NCBI RefSeq assembly: GCF_000633455.1
Contig: NZ_AYMG01000010.1
Span: forward strand, 248,001 to 312,000
Direction: 5' to 3'
Source of the DNA: Pedobacter jeongneungensis
Lineage (GTDB): Bacteria; Bacteroidota; Bacteroidia; Sphingobacteriales; Sphingobacteriaceae
DNA length: 64,000 bases
The notes under the pieces are model-generated. The model was not told the DNA's origin and did not search any database. It was given only the letters and a program-made list of their open reading frames with translations. The translations under genes were made by a program, and so were the position numbers. Below, in pieces: positions 1-8,956 of this stretch (positions are counted from its first letter, which is position 1; the number at the start of each line of letters is the position of its first letter).

Positions 1-39
1 TAAATTTTATTTAATATTGCATAAACCCTGAGCCAGTAA

Positions 40-1984
40 ATGCACCGTTTAGTAAAATCACTATTCTTCCTTTATTTAGCAGTATTGGCTGGAACGGTAA
101 AGGCTCAACCTTGCAAAGGTACTTTTGGAAAGCCTTTAATTAACCAAACATTTGGACAGGGCAACAATACAGACAGCTGGTATGGGCCATTGGAGCAATA
201 TGCACCAGGAGCCTATACTTTTACTACTTTCATGGGGCCTCCGGGCCGAAGCCCATCAGCCTTAAGCCCTAATCAGTCCGGATTAGTAAAAACACCTGCA
301 ACCCCAGGAAATCCTTACCCTATTTACTGGCAGCCGCACGCAGATCATACCGGGGATGATAATGGATTAATGCTTTTAATTGATGGTATTGCTACACCAC
401 TGTCTTTTTTGAACAAAAAATGGATAATCTTTGTCCAAATACCATTTTGCGGTTATCTATTTGGGTACTAAATGCGAACTCTCCGGCTGCAAATTCGCAG
501 GATCCAAATATGATATTAAGGATTATCGATCCAGCTAACCGGGAATTAGGGAATAAGTCTACCGGAAATGTTCCTGCAGATCGAATTTGGCATCAATATT
601 TTATAGATTTTAATAATGGGAACAGTTCAACCATCACGCTGCAACTGATCAACAATACCGCCACAAACAGTGGCAATGATTTTGCCTTGGATGATATTAC
701 TGTTCAGGCCTGCGGACCAAGTCTCAATCCATATTTTAATGGAAATGATCAATCGCTGAGCATGTGCGAAGGTAATACACAAAATTTTACGTTAAATGCC
801 AACATTACTTCATCATACGCTGATCCGGTTTACCAATGGCAGGAAAATACCGGTAACGGCTGGACTGATATCGCAGGTAAGACCACCAGACAGGTTTCTA
901 TAGATTTTTTAAACCGCGCAAAAGGCACATATCAATATCGTTTACTTACGGCCACAAACGGAAATATTGATAAAATATATTGCAGAACTATATCAGATCC
1001 GGTAACCCTTACTGTTAATCCTCAATTAAATACTTCTGCAGGCAATAGTGGCCCTGCGTGCCCTGGTTCTAATGTACAACTTATGGCCGGTGATGGCAAT
1101 TCATTTAAATGGATAGGTCCGAATGGCTATACTTCTGATTCAAAAAATCCAATTATTAATAATGTACAGGCCAATATGGATGGTGTATATACCGTTACAG
1201 CTAGCTTAAACGGCTGCACCATTACTGCATCTACAACATTAACCATGTTAAGTCCTGCCGTAATTTCTACCAATATCAATGCTATTTCTATATGCGAAAA
1301 TAGCCCGGTACAGCTAATGGCAACCGGAGCAAGCAGTTACATCTGGTCGCCCAGCGAGGGCTTATCTGATCCTAACATTGCAAATCCAATAGCACAGCCT
1401 AAGGTTACTACAGTATACCGCGTTACCGCAAATGATGGAAGCTGTAGTACCACAGCCCAGGTAACGGTTAATATTTTAAAACCTTCTTCAACAGATGCAG
1501 GAACAGATCAAAAGATTATAACAGGCCAAAGCATCACCTTAAACGGCAAAGTAAGTGGCGATGACATTACTTATTACTGGGCGCCATCAGATTATCTTGA
1601 TGATCCGACAAAGCTAAACCCCGTTGCCACCCCACCACACGATATCATTTATACATTAACCGCTGTGTCTAATTTAGGCTGCACCAGTAGCACTGATGAT
1701 GTTTTTATAAAGGTTTACCCGGAAGTAGTTATTCCCAATACCTTACACCAAATGGTGATGGCGTAAACGATACCTGGAATATTCCTGCGGCTTCGGCCTT
1801 TCCCGGTCCGATTATTAAAATTACCAATCGTTATGGCCAGTTGGTGTATCAAAGCACTGGCACTTTTAAGCCCTGGGATGGCAAAATGAATGGAAAAGAC
1901 CTCCCTCCGGCAGTGTATTATTACAGCGTTTATTTAAATGGAGACTTTAAAACCTATAGCGGCTGGCTAATGCTGATGAGATAA
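40..1984 (+). pseudogene. T9SS type B secreted multidomain protein, broken by two one-base frameshifts
   Basis: Three consecutive reading-frame pieces together encode one exported protein of about 648 residues. The first (from 40) has a signal peptide ending near AQPC. The second (about 405-1742) carries Ig/PKD-like beta-sandwich repeats with Cys pairs. The third (about 1743-1984) is the gliding-motility-associated C-terminal domain, starting TPNGDGVNDTW and containing NRYGQLVYQS and KPWDGK, i.e. the type B sorting signal of the type IX secretion system. The frames join if one T is added to the T run at 405-410 and one T to the TT at 1743-1744, giving the expected VIPNTFTPNGDG. Both lesions are missing Ts in short T runs, so they may be sequencing errors or a recent double mutation. 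As given the gene is broken. The cargo's function is unknown; it would sit outside the cell. Confidence 0.8.
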
Positions 1985-2035
1985 AAAGGACTTCTTGCTT
2001 CCGCTTCTCATTTGGAAATGCTATTTTTGAGCACA

Positions 2036-2239
2036 ATGTATATCGTTAAAGTTAAAGGCATAGCCAAAATTCCGGATTACGTACAGCTAAGAGATGACAA
2101 GTTTACGCTTTTAGCTTATTTTAGGGTAGATAGGCCTGATAAATCTCTGGAAAAGCTCGGACTTGGCGACAAGCAGGATTACATTATGGAAATGGTTAAA
2201 GGTTTGCCTTTTGGGCAGATAGCAAAATTGGAAATATAA
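2036..2239 (+). CDS. Small conserved-type hypothetical protein upstream of ftsE
   Basis: Encodes 67 residues from the ATG at 2036 (MYIVKVKGIAKIPDYVQLRD). An in-frame ATG 24 nt upstream would add a poor leader, MEMLFLST, so the later start is preferred. The stop is one base before the ftsE start, so the two are almost certainly co-translated. No signal peptide, membrane segment or recognised domain is visible. The composition is that of a small soluble alpha/beta protein. Function unknown; the tight link to ftsE is the only clue. Confidence 0.65.
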   Translation: MYIVKVKGIAKIPDYVQLRDDKFTLLAYFRVDRPDKSLEKLGLGDKQDYIMEMVKGLPFGQIAKLEI

Positions 2240-2240
2240 T

Positions 2241-2924
2241 ATGGCAGGCAACTCAGTAATTCATTTAAGCAACGTTGATGTTTTTCAACAAAAACATTTA
2301 GTCCTCTCAAACGTAAATTTACATATCGAAAAAGACGAATTTGTGTTCCTGATCGGTCAAACAGGTTCGGGCAAGAGCAGTTTGCTTAAAATATTATATG
2401 GCGATCTTCACATTGGTAATGGCGAAGGTAATATTGCCGGTTTCGACCTTAAAAACTTAAAAGAAAGTCAGGTACCATTTTTACGCCGCAAATTAGGGGT
2501 GGTATTTCAGGATTTTCAACTACTTACCGACCGTACCATCGAAAAAAACCTGGAGTTTGTGTTAAAAGCAACTGGTTGGAAAGACGAAAAACTGATTAAC
2601 GAACGCATTAAAGATGTTTTGGATAAAGTTGGTTTACGTTCTAAAATAAAAAAAATGCCACACGAAATTTCTGGTGGCGAGCAGCAGCGTATTGTAATTG
2701 CAAGGGCTTTGTTAAACGACCCGGAGATTATCCTTGCTGATGAACCTACGGGCAACTTAGATCCAGAAACATCAGAAGAAATTGTAACCCTTTTAAAACA
2801 GATTAGCCAGGCCGGAACCGCGGTTTTAATGGCTACACACGATTATCATATTATCCGTACTTTCCCTTCGCGCATTATCAAATGTGAAAGCGGAGTAGTA
2901 CATGAAGATGCCCAAATTGTATAA
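2241..2924 (+). CDS. ftsE: Cell-division ABC transporter ATP-binding protein FtsE-like
   Basis: A single 227-residue ABC ATPase domain. It has Walker A GQTGSGKSS at residues 39-47, signature SGGEQQR near 144, Walker B ILADEPTGNLDP near 165 and the H-loop histidine in MATHDYH near 199. Length and sequence fit FtsE/LolD-type ATPases. FtsE works with membrane partner FtsX to control peptidoglycan hydrolases at the septum. No ftsX is next to it: the following gene is grpE, 128 bp away. Assignment to FtsE rather than another short ABC2-type ATPase rests on family resemblance, so the symbol is likely but not proven. Confidence 0.75.
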   Translation: MAGNSVIHLSNVDVFQQKHLVLSNVNLHIEKDEFVFLIGQTGSGKSSLLKILYGDLHIGNGEGNIAGFDLKNLKESQVPFLRRKLGVVFQDFQLLTDRTIEKNLEFVLKATGWKDEKLINERIKDVLDKVGLRSKIKKMPHEISGGEQQRIVIARALLNDPEIILADEPTGNLDPETSEEIVTLLKQISQAGTAVLMATHDYHIIRTFPSRIIKCESGVVHEDAQIV

Positions 2925-2930
2925 AAAATT

Positions 2931-2998
2931 CTGACATCCGTCAGCTAATCAGCCAAACTGTTCAGATAAATTCAAATAAATCTGACAGCTTGGCTGAT
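2931..2998. promoter_or_regulatory. Two nested inverted repeats between ftsE and grpE
   Basis: A short hairpin CTGAC-atcc-GTCAG (2931-2944) is followed by a long imperfect one. Its left arm ATCAGCCAAACTGTTCAGA (2948-2966) pairs with TCTGACAGCTTGGCTGAT (2981-2998) across a 14-nt AT-rich loop. There is no T tract after it, so it is not a standard terminator. It lies 55 nt before grpE, so it could be an mRNA structure or an operator. It does not match CIRCE. Confidence 0.5.
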
Positions 2999-3052
2999 TT
3001 CGGTTTATGGCAAAATAGTTGAGATTAACACAAAAAAATTCAGCCTAGTATT

Positions 3053-3634
3053 ATGTTTAATAAGAAGAAAAATAACGATAAAGAAGAAAATATAATGAAT
3101 ACTGAAAATACATCAGAAAATACTGCTGAGAATGTAGAGAATACTGATGCTTCTACGAATGAAACTGAGCAGGCTCCAGAATTATCTGCAGAAGAAAAAT
3201 TGCAGGCAGAGGTACAACAGCTTAACGATAAATATTTACGTTTATACGCAGAGTTCGACAATTACAAACGCCGTACCCAAAAAGAACGTGTAGAATTATT
3301 GCAAACAGCTGGTAAAGACGTAATTGTATCGCTTTTACCTGTTTTAGATGATTTCGACCGTGCGTTAAAAGCAATGGAAACAGCTGCTGATGTTGCTCCT
3401 GTTAAAGAAGGTATTTTATTGGTAAGCACTAAACTAAAAAACACTTTGGCACAAAAAGGACTGAAAGATGTAGAAAGCATCAGTCAACCTTTTAATACCG
3501 ATTTCCACGAAGCAATTACCAATATCCCTGCCCCTACTGAGGATCTTAAAGGAAAAGTAATTGACGAAGTTGAAAAAGGTTATACTTTAAATGATAATGT
3601 GATCCGCTTTGCTAAAGTAGTAGTTGGAGCATAA
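3053..3634 (+). CDS. grpE: Nucleotide exchange factor GrpE
   Basis: Encodes 193 residues. GrpE releases ADP from DnaK during the chaperone cycle. The N-terminal 55 residues are acidic, Asn/Glu/Thr-rich and disordered. From about residue 55 comes the long coiled coil (EEKLQAEVQQLNDKYLRLYAEFDNYKRR is split by GrpE-typical heptads), then the C-terminal beta domain ending GYTLNDNVIRFAKVVVGA, which matches the GrpE C-terminal signature. A second in-frame ATG lies at codon 15. It precedes dnaJ by 88 bp, a usual chaperone pairing; no dnaK is adjacent. Confidence 0.95.
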   Translation: MFNKKKNNDKEENIMNTENTSENTAENVENTDASTNETEQAPELSAEEKLQAEVQQLNDKYLRLYAEFDNYKRRTQKERVELLQTAGKDVIVSLLPVLDDFDRALKAMETAADVAPVKEGILLVSTKLKNTLAQKGLKDVESISQPFNTDFHEAITNIPAPTEDLKGKVIDEVEKGYTLNDNVIRFAKVVVGA

Positions 3635-3638
3635 GAAA

Positions 3639-3716
3639 TAATTATTGAATGTGAGAATTTTGAATGATTGATTAAGATTCTCTCATTCCATCATTTAATC
3701 ATTCAATCATTTTATA
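3639..3716. repeat. Low-complexity inverted spacer between grpE and dnaJ
   Basis: The spacer repeats GAATGATTGATT and its near-complement AATCATTCAATCA, flanking an imperfect GTGAGAAT/ATTCTCTC pair, so the whole stretch can fold back on itself. Similar ATTCAATCATT spacers appear at about 23935-23975. No terminator T tract is present, so read-through from grpE into dnaJ is likely. Confidence 0.4.
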
Positions 3717-3722
3717 AAGAAG

Positions 3723-4883
3723 ATGAGTAAAAGAGATTATTACGACGTATTAGGCGTAACTAGGGGCGCAGCTGCTGATGAGATAAAGAAAGCCTATCGC
3801 AAGATGGCAATTAAGTATCACCCGGATAAAAACCCTGGGGATAAAGCTGCTGAAGATAAATTTAAGGAAGCTGCTGAAGCTTACGAAGTTTTAAGCAGTG
3901 CGGAGAAAAAACAACGCTATGATCAATATGGTCATGCTGGTGTTGGCGGTGCCAGTGGTGGTGGCTACGGCGGTGGCGGCATGAATATGGACGATATTTT
4001 TAGCAATTTCGGAGATGTATTTGGTGGCCATAATCCTTTCGAAAGCTTTTTTGGCGGCGGTGGTGGTCAGCAACGTGGCGGTCGCCGTGTAGCTAAAGGC
4101 TCCAACCTGCGTATAAAAGTTAAATTAACCTTGGAAGAAATTGCACACGGTGCAGAAAAGAAAATTAAGGTTAATAAACTAATTGTTTGCAAAACCTGCG
4201 ATGGTTCTGGCGCAAAAGATAAATCATCAGTAAGTACCTGTGGTACCTGCGGTGGCAGCGGCCAGGTACGCAGGGTAACCAATACCATTTTAGGACAGAT
4301 GCAAACCGCATCTACCTGCCCTACCTGTAACGGAAGCGGGCAACAAATTACTTCAAAATGTACAGTTTGTCATGGAGATGGCGTAGTACGTGGCGAAGAA
4401 ACGATTACCATTAACATTCCTGCAGGTGTAAGCGAAGGCATGCAGTTAAGCATGAGCGGAAAAGGAAATGCAGCACCAAATGGTGGTATCCCGGGTGATT
4501 TGATCATCCTGATTGAAGAAATCCCTCACGAAACCTTGAAACGCGAAGGAAACAACATTGTTTACGATCTACATTTAAGCTTTGTTGACGCCGCTTTAGG
4601 GATGAGTATCGAAGTACCAACCATTGATGGTAAAGCAAAAATCAAAATAGATCCAGGCACACAAAGCGGAAAATTATTACGCTTAAAAGGTAAAGGTTTA
4701 CCTGAAGTTAATTCTTACCACAGAGGTGATGAAATTATCCATATCAACATCTGGACACCAAAGGCCTTAAGCAGCGAAGAACGCAGTGCTTTAGAGAAGT
4801 TACGCGAATCACCAAACTTTAAGCCTCAGCCGGGTAAAAATGATAAGAGTTTCTTCGAAAGAATGAAAGAATATTTCGAGTAA
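3723..4883 (+). CDS. dnaJ: Molecular chaperone DnaJ (Hsp40)
   Basis: A full-length type I J-protein of 386 residues. It has a J domain at residues 1-70 with the HPD motif (YHPDKNPGD), a Gly/Phe-rich linker at 75-125, and a zinc-binding domain with four CxxCxGxG units ([32 protein letters not shown]) at about 157-225. These are followed by two C-terminal substrate-binding beta domains. It stimulates the DnaK ATPase and delivers unfolded clients in the cytoplasm. It follows grpE and ends at a strong terminator. Confidence 0.97.
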   Translation: MSKRDYYDVLGVTRGAAADEIKKAYRKMAIKYHPDKNPGDKAAEDKFKEAAEAYEVLSSAEKKQRYDQYGHAGVGGASGGGYGGGGMNMDDIFSNFGDVFGGHNPFESFFGGGGGQQRGGRRVAKGSNLRIKVKLTLEEIAHGAEKKIKVNKLIVCKTCDGSGAKDKSSVSTCGTCGGSGQVRRVTNTILGQMQTASTCPTCNGSGQQITSKCTVCHGDGVVRGEETITINIPAGVSEGMQLSMSGKGNAAPNGGIPGDLIILIEEIPHETLKREGNNIVYDLHLSFVDAALGMSIEVPTIDGKAKIKIDPGTQSGKLLRLKGKGLPEVNSYHRGDEIIHINIWTPKALSSEERSALEKLRESPNFKPQPGKNDKSFFERMKEYFE

Positions 4884-4901
4884 TTAATTCAATATAAATT
4901 G

Positions 4902-4932
4902 AAAAGCCGATGTTTATAACACCGGCTTTTTT
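4902..4932. terminator. Bidirectional rho-independent terminator after dnaJ
   Basis: AAAAGCCG (4902-4909) pairs with CGGCTTTT (4923-4930) and is followed by a T run. The 5' A run makes it work on the minus strand too, so it can also end the DUF3829 gene that converges on it. Confidence 0.8.
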
Positions 4933-4942
4933 CGTTTTAACA

Positions 4943-5893
4943 TTAATCTACAAAATTGTTGTAAGCAGAGCGCATACTGTCCTGGTCACGAACCAATTCT
5001 TCAATATTATAGTCGGTTAGCTTGCCAGAAACAGCTGCATCACGCATCATTTTTCTTGCAGCAATTAAATAATCATTTAGTCTTTCGTTAAAATTTCTAA
5101 AATAACCGTCTTTTCCAGGATATTTGGTCGCATCAGGTGCAGCCATAGCTACGTGTTTATTGTGCTGGTCTTCAAGCGCCTGATAAGCGGCTTTAGCCTT
5201 TGCCTCGATCGCTTTATAACTTTTGCTACCCGCCAATAATTTAGTGAACTCAGCAGCTTTACTTCGGTCATCTTTTAACGCGAATATATACTCTTTTAGC
5301 GGGTGTGTTTTTAAAATCACACGTTCTGCATCGTCTCCAATCAAATTTAATTTGGCAAGAACCACTTCATCATAAGTATAATATTTTTTTCCCATGCTGT
5401 AAATAGAATCTACCAGAGTTTTCCCTTTAGCACCCTTGTCGTCTTTCCAGTCTTCTGCTTTGATGTATTCATCTAAAGATTTATACGTTTCTTTAATTTT
5501 ATCCAGCAAACTGGTCATCGATACCACATTTTCCTTAAAAAATTTCTGATCATCATTATTTAAAGCACTTGGAGGTGTATCTGGTTTTATTCTGCTGTTA
5601 CTAATGGTACTCATCGAAAAAGGTGTCATTAAACCAAGGAAAGCAAAACGGTCATTCGGCTTAGCAAGGCCCTTCTCGATTCTATCCAAATTGCTTTCAA
5701 GACTCTTGAGATAACTATTGTTTTTATCTGTAAAGCTTACCATCACATTATTATACTCAATAATGGCATTTACATCTTTTTCATCCGCTTCAGCATAGGC
5801 GGTTTTGGCATTATTGTCTTTTTTCTTATCATTTTTGCAGGCAGTAAAAGACAGTGCGAGCGCAAGGGCAGTTAATTTTAAGATTGTTTTCAT
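4943..5893 (-). CDS. DUF3829-type exported lipoprotein
   Basis: Encodes 316 residues starting at the ATG at 5893, where a classic lipoprotein signal begins (MKTILKLTALALALSFTACK, lipobox FTAC). The open frame continues 74 codons upstream, but that part runs through a dispersed repeat and has no signal sequence. The mature part is Lys/Asp-rich and mainly alpha-helical (YKSLDEYIKAEDWKDDKGAKGK, split helices), as in DUF3829/YiiG-like proteins. It is probably anchored in the outer or inner membrane facing the periplasm. Function unknown. Confidence 0.75.
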   Translation of the reverse strand: MKTILKLTALALALSFTACKNDKKKDNNAKTAYAEADEKDVNAIIEYNNVMVSFTDKNNSYLKSLESNLDRIEKGLAKPNDRFAFLGLMTPFSMSTISNSRIKPDTPPSALNNDDQKFFKENVVSMTSLLDKIKETYKSLDEYIKAEDWKDDKGAKGKTLVDSIYSMGKKYYTYDEVVLAKLNLIGDDAERVILKTHPLKEYIFALKDDRSKAAEFTKLLAGSKSYKAIEAKAKAAYQALEDQHNKHVAMAAPDATKYPGKDGYFRNFNERLNDYLIAARKMMRDAAVSGKLTDYNIEELVRDQDSMRSAYNNFVD

Positions 5894-6040
5894 AGTTTTT
5901 AATTTGTTTTCATCATCTGATCTCCGATAACAGCAATTTTTAAACCAAAAAGTTGTGTTGGTTATAAGGATTTTCTGATTCCAAAGTTGGTGGCTCGTCA
6001 GTGTAGTCATTTTGTTTAAATAAATAACTCCCCTCGAGCT

Positions 6041-6147
6041 ATCGTCATTTCGAGCGGACCCGATAGCTATCGGGTGCAACGCAGTCGAGAAATCTATTTG
6101 GATAGATCTCTCCATTTCGCTACACTTTAGTCGAGCTCACGATAGTA
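6041..6147. repeat. Dispersed inverted repeat, GTCATTTCGAGC family
   Basis: Begins TCGTCATTTCGAGCGG, holds an internal hairpin CCCGATAGCTATCGGG, then GCAACGCAGTCGAGAAATC and an inverted tail through CGCTACACTTTAGTCGAG. The same layout recurs at 37796-37882. It lies wholly between genes. Confidence 0.75.
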
Positions 6148-6195
6148 TGTTTTTCACATTTATAAACCTTTCCGTTTATAACCTGTTTTCTATAC

Positions 6196-6915
6196 ATGAA
6201 ATGGAGAATTGGTTGTTCAGGATTTTATTACCGGGAGTGGAAAGAAATTTTCTATCCAAAAGGATTGGCACAAAAAGATTGGTTTAAATATTATTGCGAG
6301 CATTTCAACACCATAGAAATCAATTCTACCTTTTATAAAATGCCTACGCAAAAGTCGTTTGATAAATGGTACGGCGAGAGTCCGGACGATTTTTTGTTTA
6401 CCATTAAAGCACCGCGGTTAATTACCCATTACAAACAACTAAATGATTGTGAACAACTCATTAACGATTTCTATGAAGCCATTCAATTGGGTTTAAAAGA
6501 GAAATTGGGATGCGTATTGTTCCAGTTTCCACCAAAATTTGATTATACTGAAGAAAGATTAAAGCTATTGATTGATCTTTTAAGCCCAGAATTAAAAAAC
6601 GTGGTAGAATTCCGCCATTTAAGTTGGTTTAAAGAAGATATTTATAAGAAACTAACCAAAAACAATATCATTTTCAGTGGACAGAGCTATCCATCTGCCC
6701 TATCCGATGATGTAATTCAAAATACAGGAACTGTTTATTACCGTTTTCATGGGAAACCTGTTTTGTATAAATCTGAATACGATATTAAAGTGATTAATGA
6801 TTTTAAAAACCAGATTGGAGATAAGGAGAAAGAGGTTTTTGTGTACTTTAATAATACATGGGGCGTTGGCGCATTACACAATGCCAAACAATTGCAGGAA
6901 TTGATAAAACAGTAA
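6196..6915 (+). CDS. DUF72 family protein (YecE-like)
   Basis: Encodes 239 residues with the DUF72 hallmarks: a start with WRIGCSGFYYREWKEIFYP, then FNTIEINSTFYKMP, LFTIKAPRLITH, CVLFQFPPKF, VEFRHLSWF, and a C-terminal VYFNNTWGVGALHNAKQLQ. The family has a TIM-barrel-like fold; its reaction is not known. Length is normal and no signal peptide is present, so it is cytoplasmic. It stands alone between two repeat-rich spacers. Confidence 0.9.
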   Translation: MKWRIGCSGFYYREWKEIFYPKGLAQKDWFKYYCEHFNTIEINSTFYKMPTQKSFDKWYGESPDDFLFTIKAPRLITHYKQLNDCEQLINDFYEAIQLGLKEKLGCVLFQFPPKFDYTEERLKLLIDLLSPELKNVVEFRHLSWFKEDIYKKLTKNNIIFSGQSYPSALSDDVIQNTGTVYYRFHGKPVLYKSEYDIKVINDFKNQIGDKEKEVFVYFNNTWGVGALHNAKQLQELIKQ

Positions 6916-6963
6916 ATCATTTCAGTTTTTCAGAAAAGCAATTGCAGTGCTTATTTTAATGTT

Positions 6964-7032
6964 AGCCGGGCTATACGCTGTAGTCCCGATGAAAAATCTG
7001 GAGCTGCCGCTTCTATCCCGTTTATTTAACCC
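6964..7032 (-). repeat. REP-like dispersed element, minus orientation
   Basis: Read on the minus strand it runs TTAAATAAACGGGATAGAAG, then a hairpin around ATTTTTCATCGGGACT, and ends GTATAGCCCGGCT. This is the layout of the AAATAAACCTGAT...AGCAGGACTGC family seen six more times in this window. Together with the plus-oriented copy at 7119-7210 it fills most of the 341-bp gap before the Ppx gene. Confidence 0.75.
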
Positions 7033-7118
7033 GTGTTTGTGCTGCTATTTATGGAAACCTGACAATAGTCCGGTTTTTTTATACCCTTAGCTATCTTGCC
7101 AAAACCTGCTAACGTAAA

Positions 7119-7210
7119 AAAATAAACCTGATAGCAATGATATTTCGGTGCACTAACTTTAATTTAGCACGAATATTAACGAAATTTAATGGATAGCAGG
7201 ACTGCAGCCC
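7119..7210 (+). repeat. REP-like dispersed element, plus orientation
   Basis: Starts AAAATAAACCTGATAGCA and ends GGATAGCAGGACTGCAGCC, with an internal hairpin GTGC...TTAGCAC. It is longer than the other family members in the middle. It ends 47 nt before the Ppx start codon. Confidence 0.7.
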
Positions 7211-7256
7211 CCGAAGAAATGCTGTTTCTGCTTTCCAAAAAAATAAAACAAAAAAT

Positions 7257-8171
7257 ATGCGTGTTGCCGTTATCGATCTTGGAACCAATACCTTCCACTT
7301 ACTTATTGCTGAAACAGCAGGGAAAGAGTTGAAAATCCTCTACAAAACTAATGTCCCTGTCAAACTGGGCGAAGGTAGAATTAACGATAACATCATCATT
7401 CCGGCAGCATTTGAAAGGGGCATAAAGTGCCTAAAAGATTTTAGCCATAGCATTGCCGAATATCAGGTAGAACAAGTAAGGGCTACAGCAACTTCAGCCG
7501 TTCGGAGTGCAGAAAACGGTCAGGATTTTGTTAATGCTGTAAAAGAACAGGCCGGAATAACGATCGAAACCATTAGTGGGGATGAAGAGGCTGAGCTGAT
7601 TTACCAGGGCGTTAAACTGAGCGGTGCCATTACCGATCTTTCACTGATTATGGATATTGGTGGTGGCAGTGTAGAATTTATCCTTTGCGATACCGAAAAA
7701 CTGATCTGGAAAAAAAGTTATAACATCGGTGCAGCACGTTTAATGCAACAATTTTTTAAATCAGATCCTATAAATGATGGGGATAAAAATGCCATTTTAT
7801 TCCATGTTCAAAATCAATTGGCCAATCTTTTCGACATCTGCGAAAAACACCAGCCAAAAGTGCTGATCGGATCAGCTGGGGCTTTTGAAACCTTTGCAGA
7901 GCTCATCATCAGAAAAAATAACCTGAAAGCAGATATAAATACCATCAAAACTTTCGAATTCAACTTTGATGATTATATCGAAATTACAGGTAAATTATTG
8001 AATTCTACCCATCAGGAAAGATCAGCAATGCCTGGAATAATTCCATTAAGGGTTGATATGATTGTAATTGCGGCTTTAATTACCAATTACGTTTTGGGCC
8101 GATCGAAGATAAACAGGTTAAGGCTTTCCACTTACGATTTAAAAATGGGCGTATTGGCTAGCCTGATATAA
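7257..8171 (+). CDS. Ppx/GppA family phosphatase (exopolyphosphatase-like)
   Basis: Encodes 304 residues of the ASKHA-fold Ppx/GppA domain. The N-terminal phosphate loop is VIDLGTNTFHLLI; GDEEAELIYQGV follows near residue 108 and the second phosphate motif MDIGGGSVEFIL near 140. Enzymes of this family hydrolyse polyphosphate or pppGpp. The C-terminal HD-like domain of long Ppx proteins is absent, which is the usual short form. Substrate cannot be decided from sequence. No ppk is next to it. Confidence 0.88.
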   Translation: MRVAVIDLGTNTFHLLIAETAGKELKILYKTNVPVKLGEGRINDNIIIPAAFERGIKCLKDFSHSIAEYQVEQVRATATSAVRSAENGQDFVNAVKEQAGITIETISGDEEAELIYQGVKLSGAITDLSLIMDIGGGSVEFILCDTEKLIWKKSYNIGAARLMQQFFKSDPINDGDKNAILFHVQNQLANLFDICEKHQPKVLIGSAGAFETFAELIIRKNNLKADINTIKTFEFNFDDYIEITGKLLNSTHQERSAMPGIIPLRVDMIVIAALITNYVLGRSKINRLRLSTYDLKMGVLASLI

Positions 8172-8198
8172 AAAAATGATCCATCAGCAGATGGATCA
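8170..8198 (-). terminator. Rho-independent terminator for the carboxypeptidase-regulatory-domain gene
   Basis: A perfect 9-bp stem TGATCCATC/GATGGATCA (8177-8198) with a 4-nt loop. On the minus strand it is followed by a run of Ts (complement of 8170-8176). It lies 30 nt past the stop codon of the minus-strand gene. Confidence 0.8.
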
Positions 8199-8227
8199 CA
8201 GAGAGTTTAGCGTATATTAATTTAGGA

Positions 8228-8905
8228 TTAATTCTTTTTTGGCGCAATCATGATTCTACCCATAATCATTGGTTCAGCTTTATTAAGCTTAAGATTATTT
8301 TGTTTCTCTTTAGAAAAATCGAGTGTTAAAAAGGCTGAATAACGGATACTTTCAACTACCAATTGGTTTTTACTTAGATCAAATTTATTATCCAAAAGCA
8401 TTTCATAGCGACCATTTTTATCAGTCAAGGTTGCGTATCTGGTGTCGAGAATGGATAACCTGATTCCAGCTGCCGGTTTATTATCGGCACCGATAACATA
8501 ACCGTAGACTTTTTTGGGCGCAACCGGTTTTTTATCGTCGGTTTTATGGTGGATCGTTGTAGTGATTTCAACAGGAGTATTAAGCTTTTCGGCCTTCGCA
8601 TCCATTACAAAAATGCTCATGCCAATAGCAAGTACGCCGAGGTACTTCATCCAGTTTCTATTGGTAGTTGGCACAATTGACAGGTGAAGGTTTAGCTGGT
8701 TTAATTGGCTTTGGCCCATACGACCGCATACTGAAGAACCAGCATTAGCCAATACCTGGATAATTTCTGCATTGGTATAACCCGAAAAATCAATTACATT
8801 TTTGCTGCAGGCTGTACAGAAATTAAAACCTGCTCCTTTTTCCATTTTATCCCAGTTCTGTAAGCAGGGTTCGGCGATGCTAACTTCGTTAATTCTCGGT
8901 TTCAT
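8228..8905 (-). CDS. Membrane protein with N-terminal Cys motif and carboxypeptidase regulatory-like domain
   Basis: Encodes 225 residues. The N-terminal 70 contain FCTACSKNVIDFSGYTNAEI and VCGRM, a Cys-bearing segment I recall from other Bacteroidota proteins and which could bind metal or heme. One membrane helix follows (KYLGVLAIGMSIFVM, about 87-101). From about 125 there is a beta-sandwich like CarboxypepD_reg-like domains (VYGYVIGADNKPAAGIRLSI, TLTDKNGRYEM). The N-terminus is probably cytoplasmic and the sandwich periplasmic. Function unknown. Confidence 0.7.
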   Translation of the reverse strand: MKPRINEVSIAEPCLQNWDKMEKGAGFNFCTACSKNVIDFSGYTNAEIIQVLANAGSSVCGRMGQSQLNQLNLHLSIVPTTNRNWMKYLGVLAIGMSIFVMDAKAEKLNTPVEITTTIHHKTDDKKPVAPKKVYGYVIGADNKPAAGIRLSILDTRYATLTDKNGRYEMLLDNKFDLSKNQLVVESIRYSAFLTLDFSKEKQNNLKLNKAEPMIMGRIMIAPKKN

Positions 8906-8956
8906 TGTGTGTTTTTCTTAGATGATGATAATCTTAAGAAAATTCCACAAAGCGAT

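Noticed and set aside
2931..2998. CIRCE heat-shock operator
   Set aside because: Arms do not match TTAGCACTC/GAGTGCTAA.
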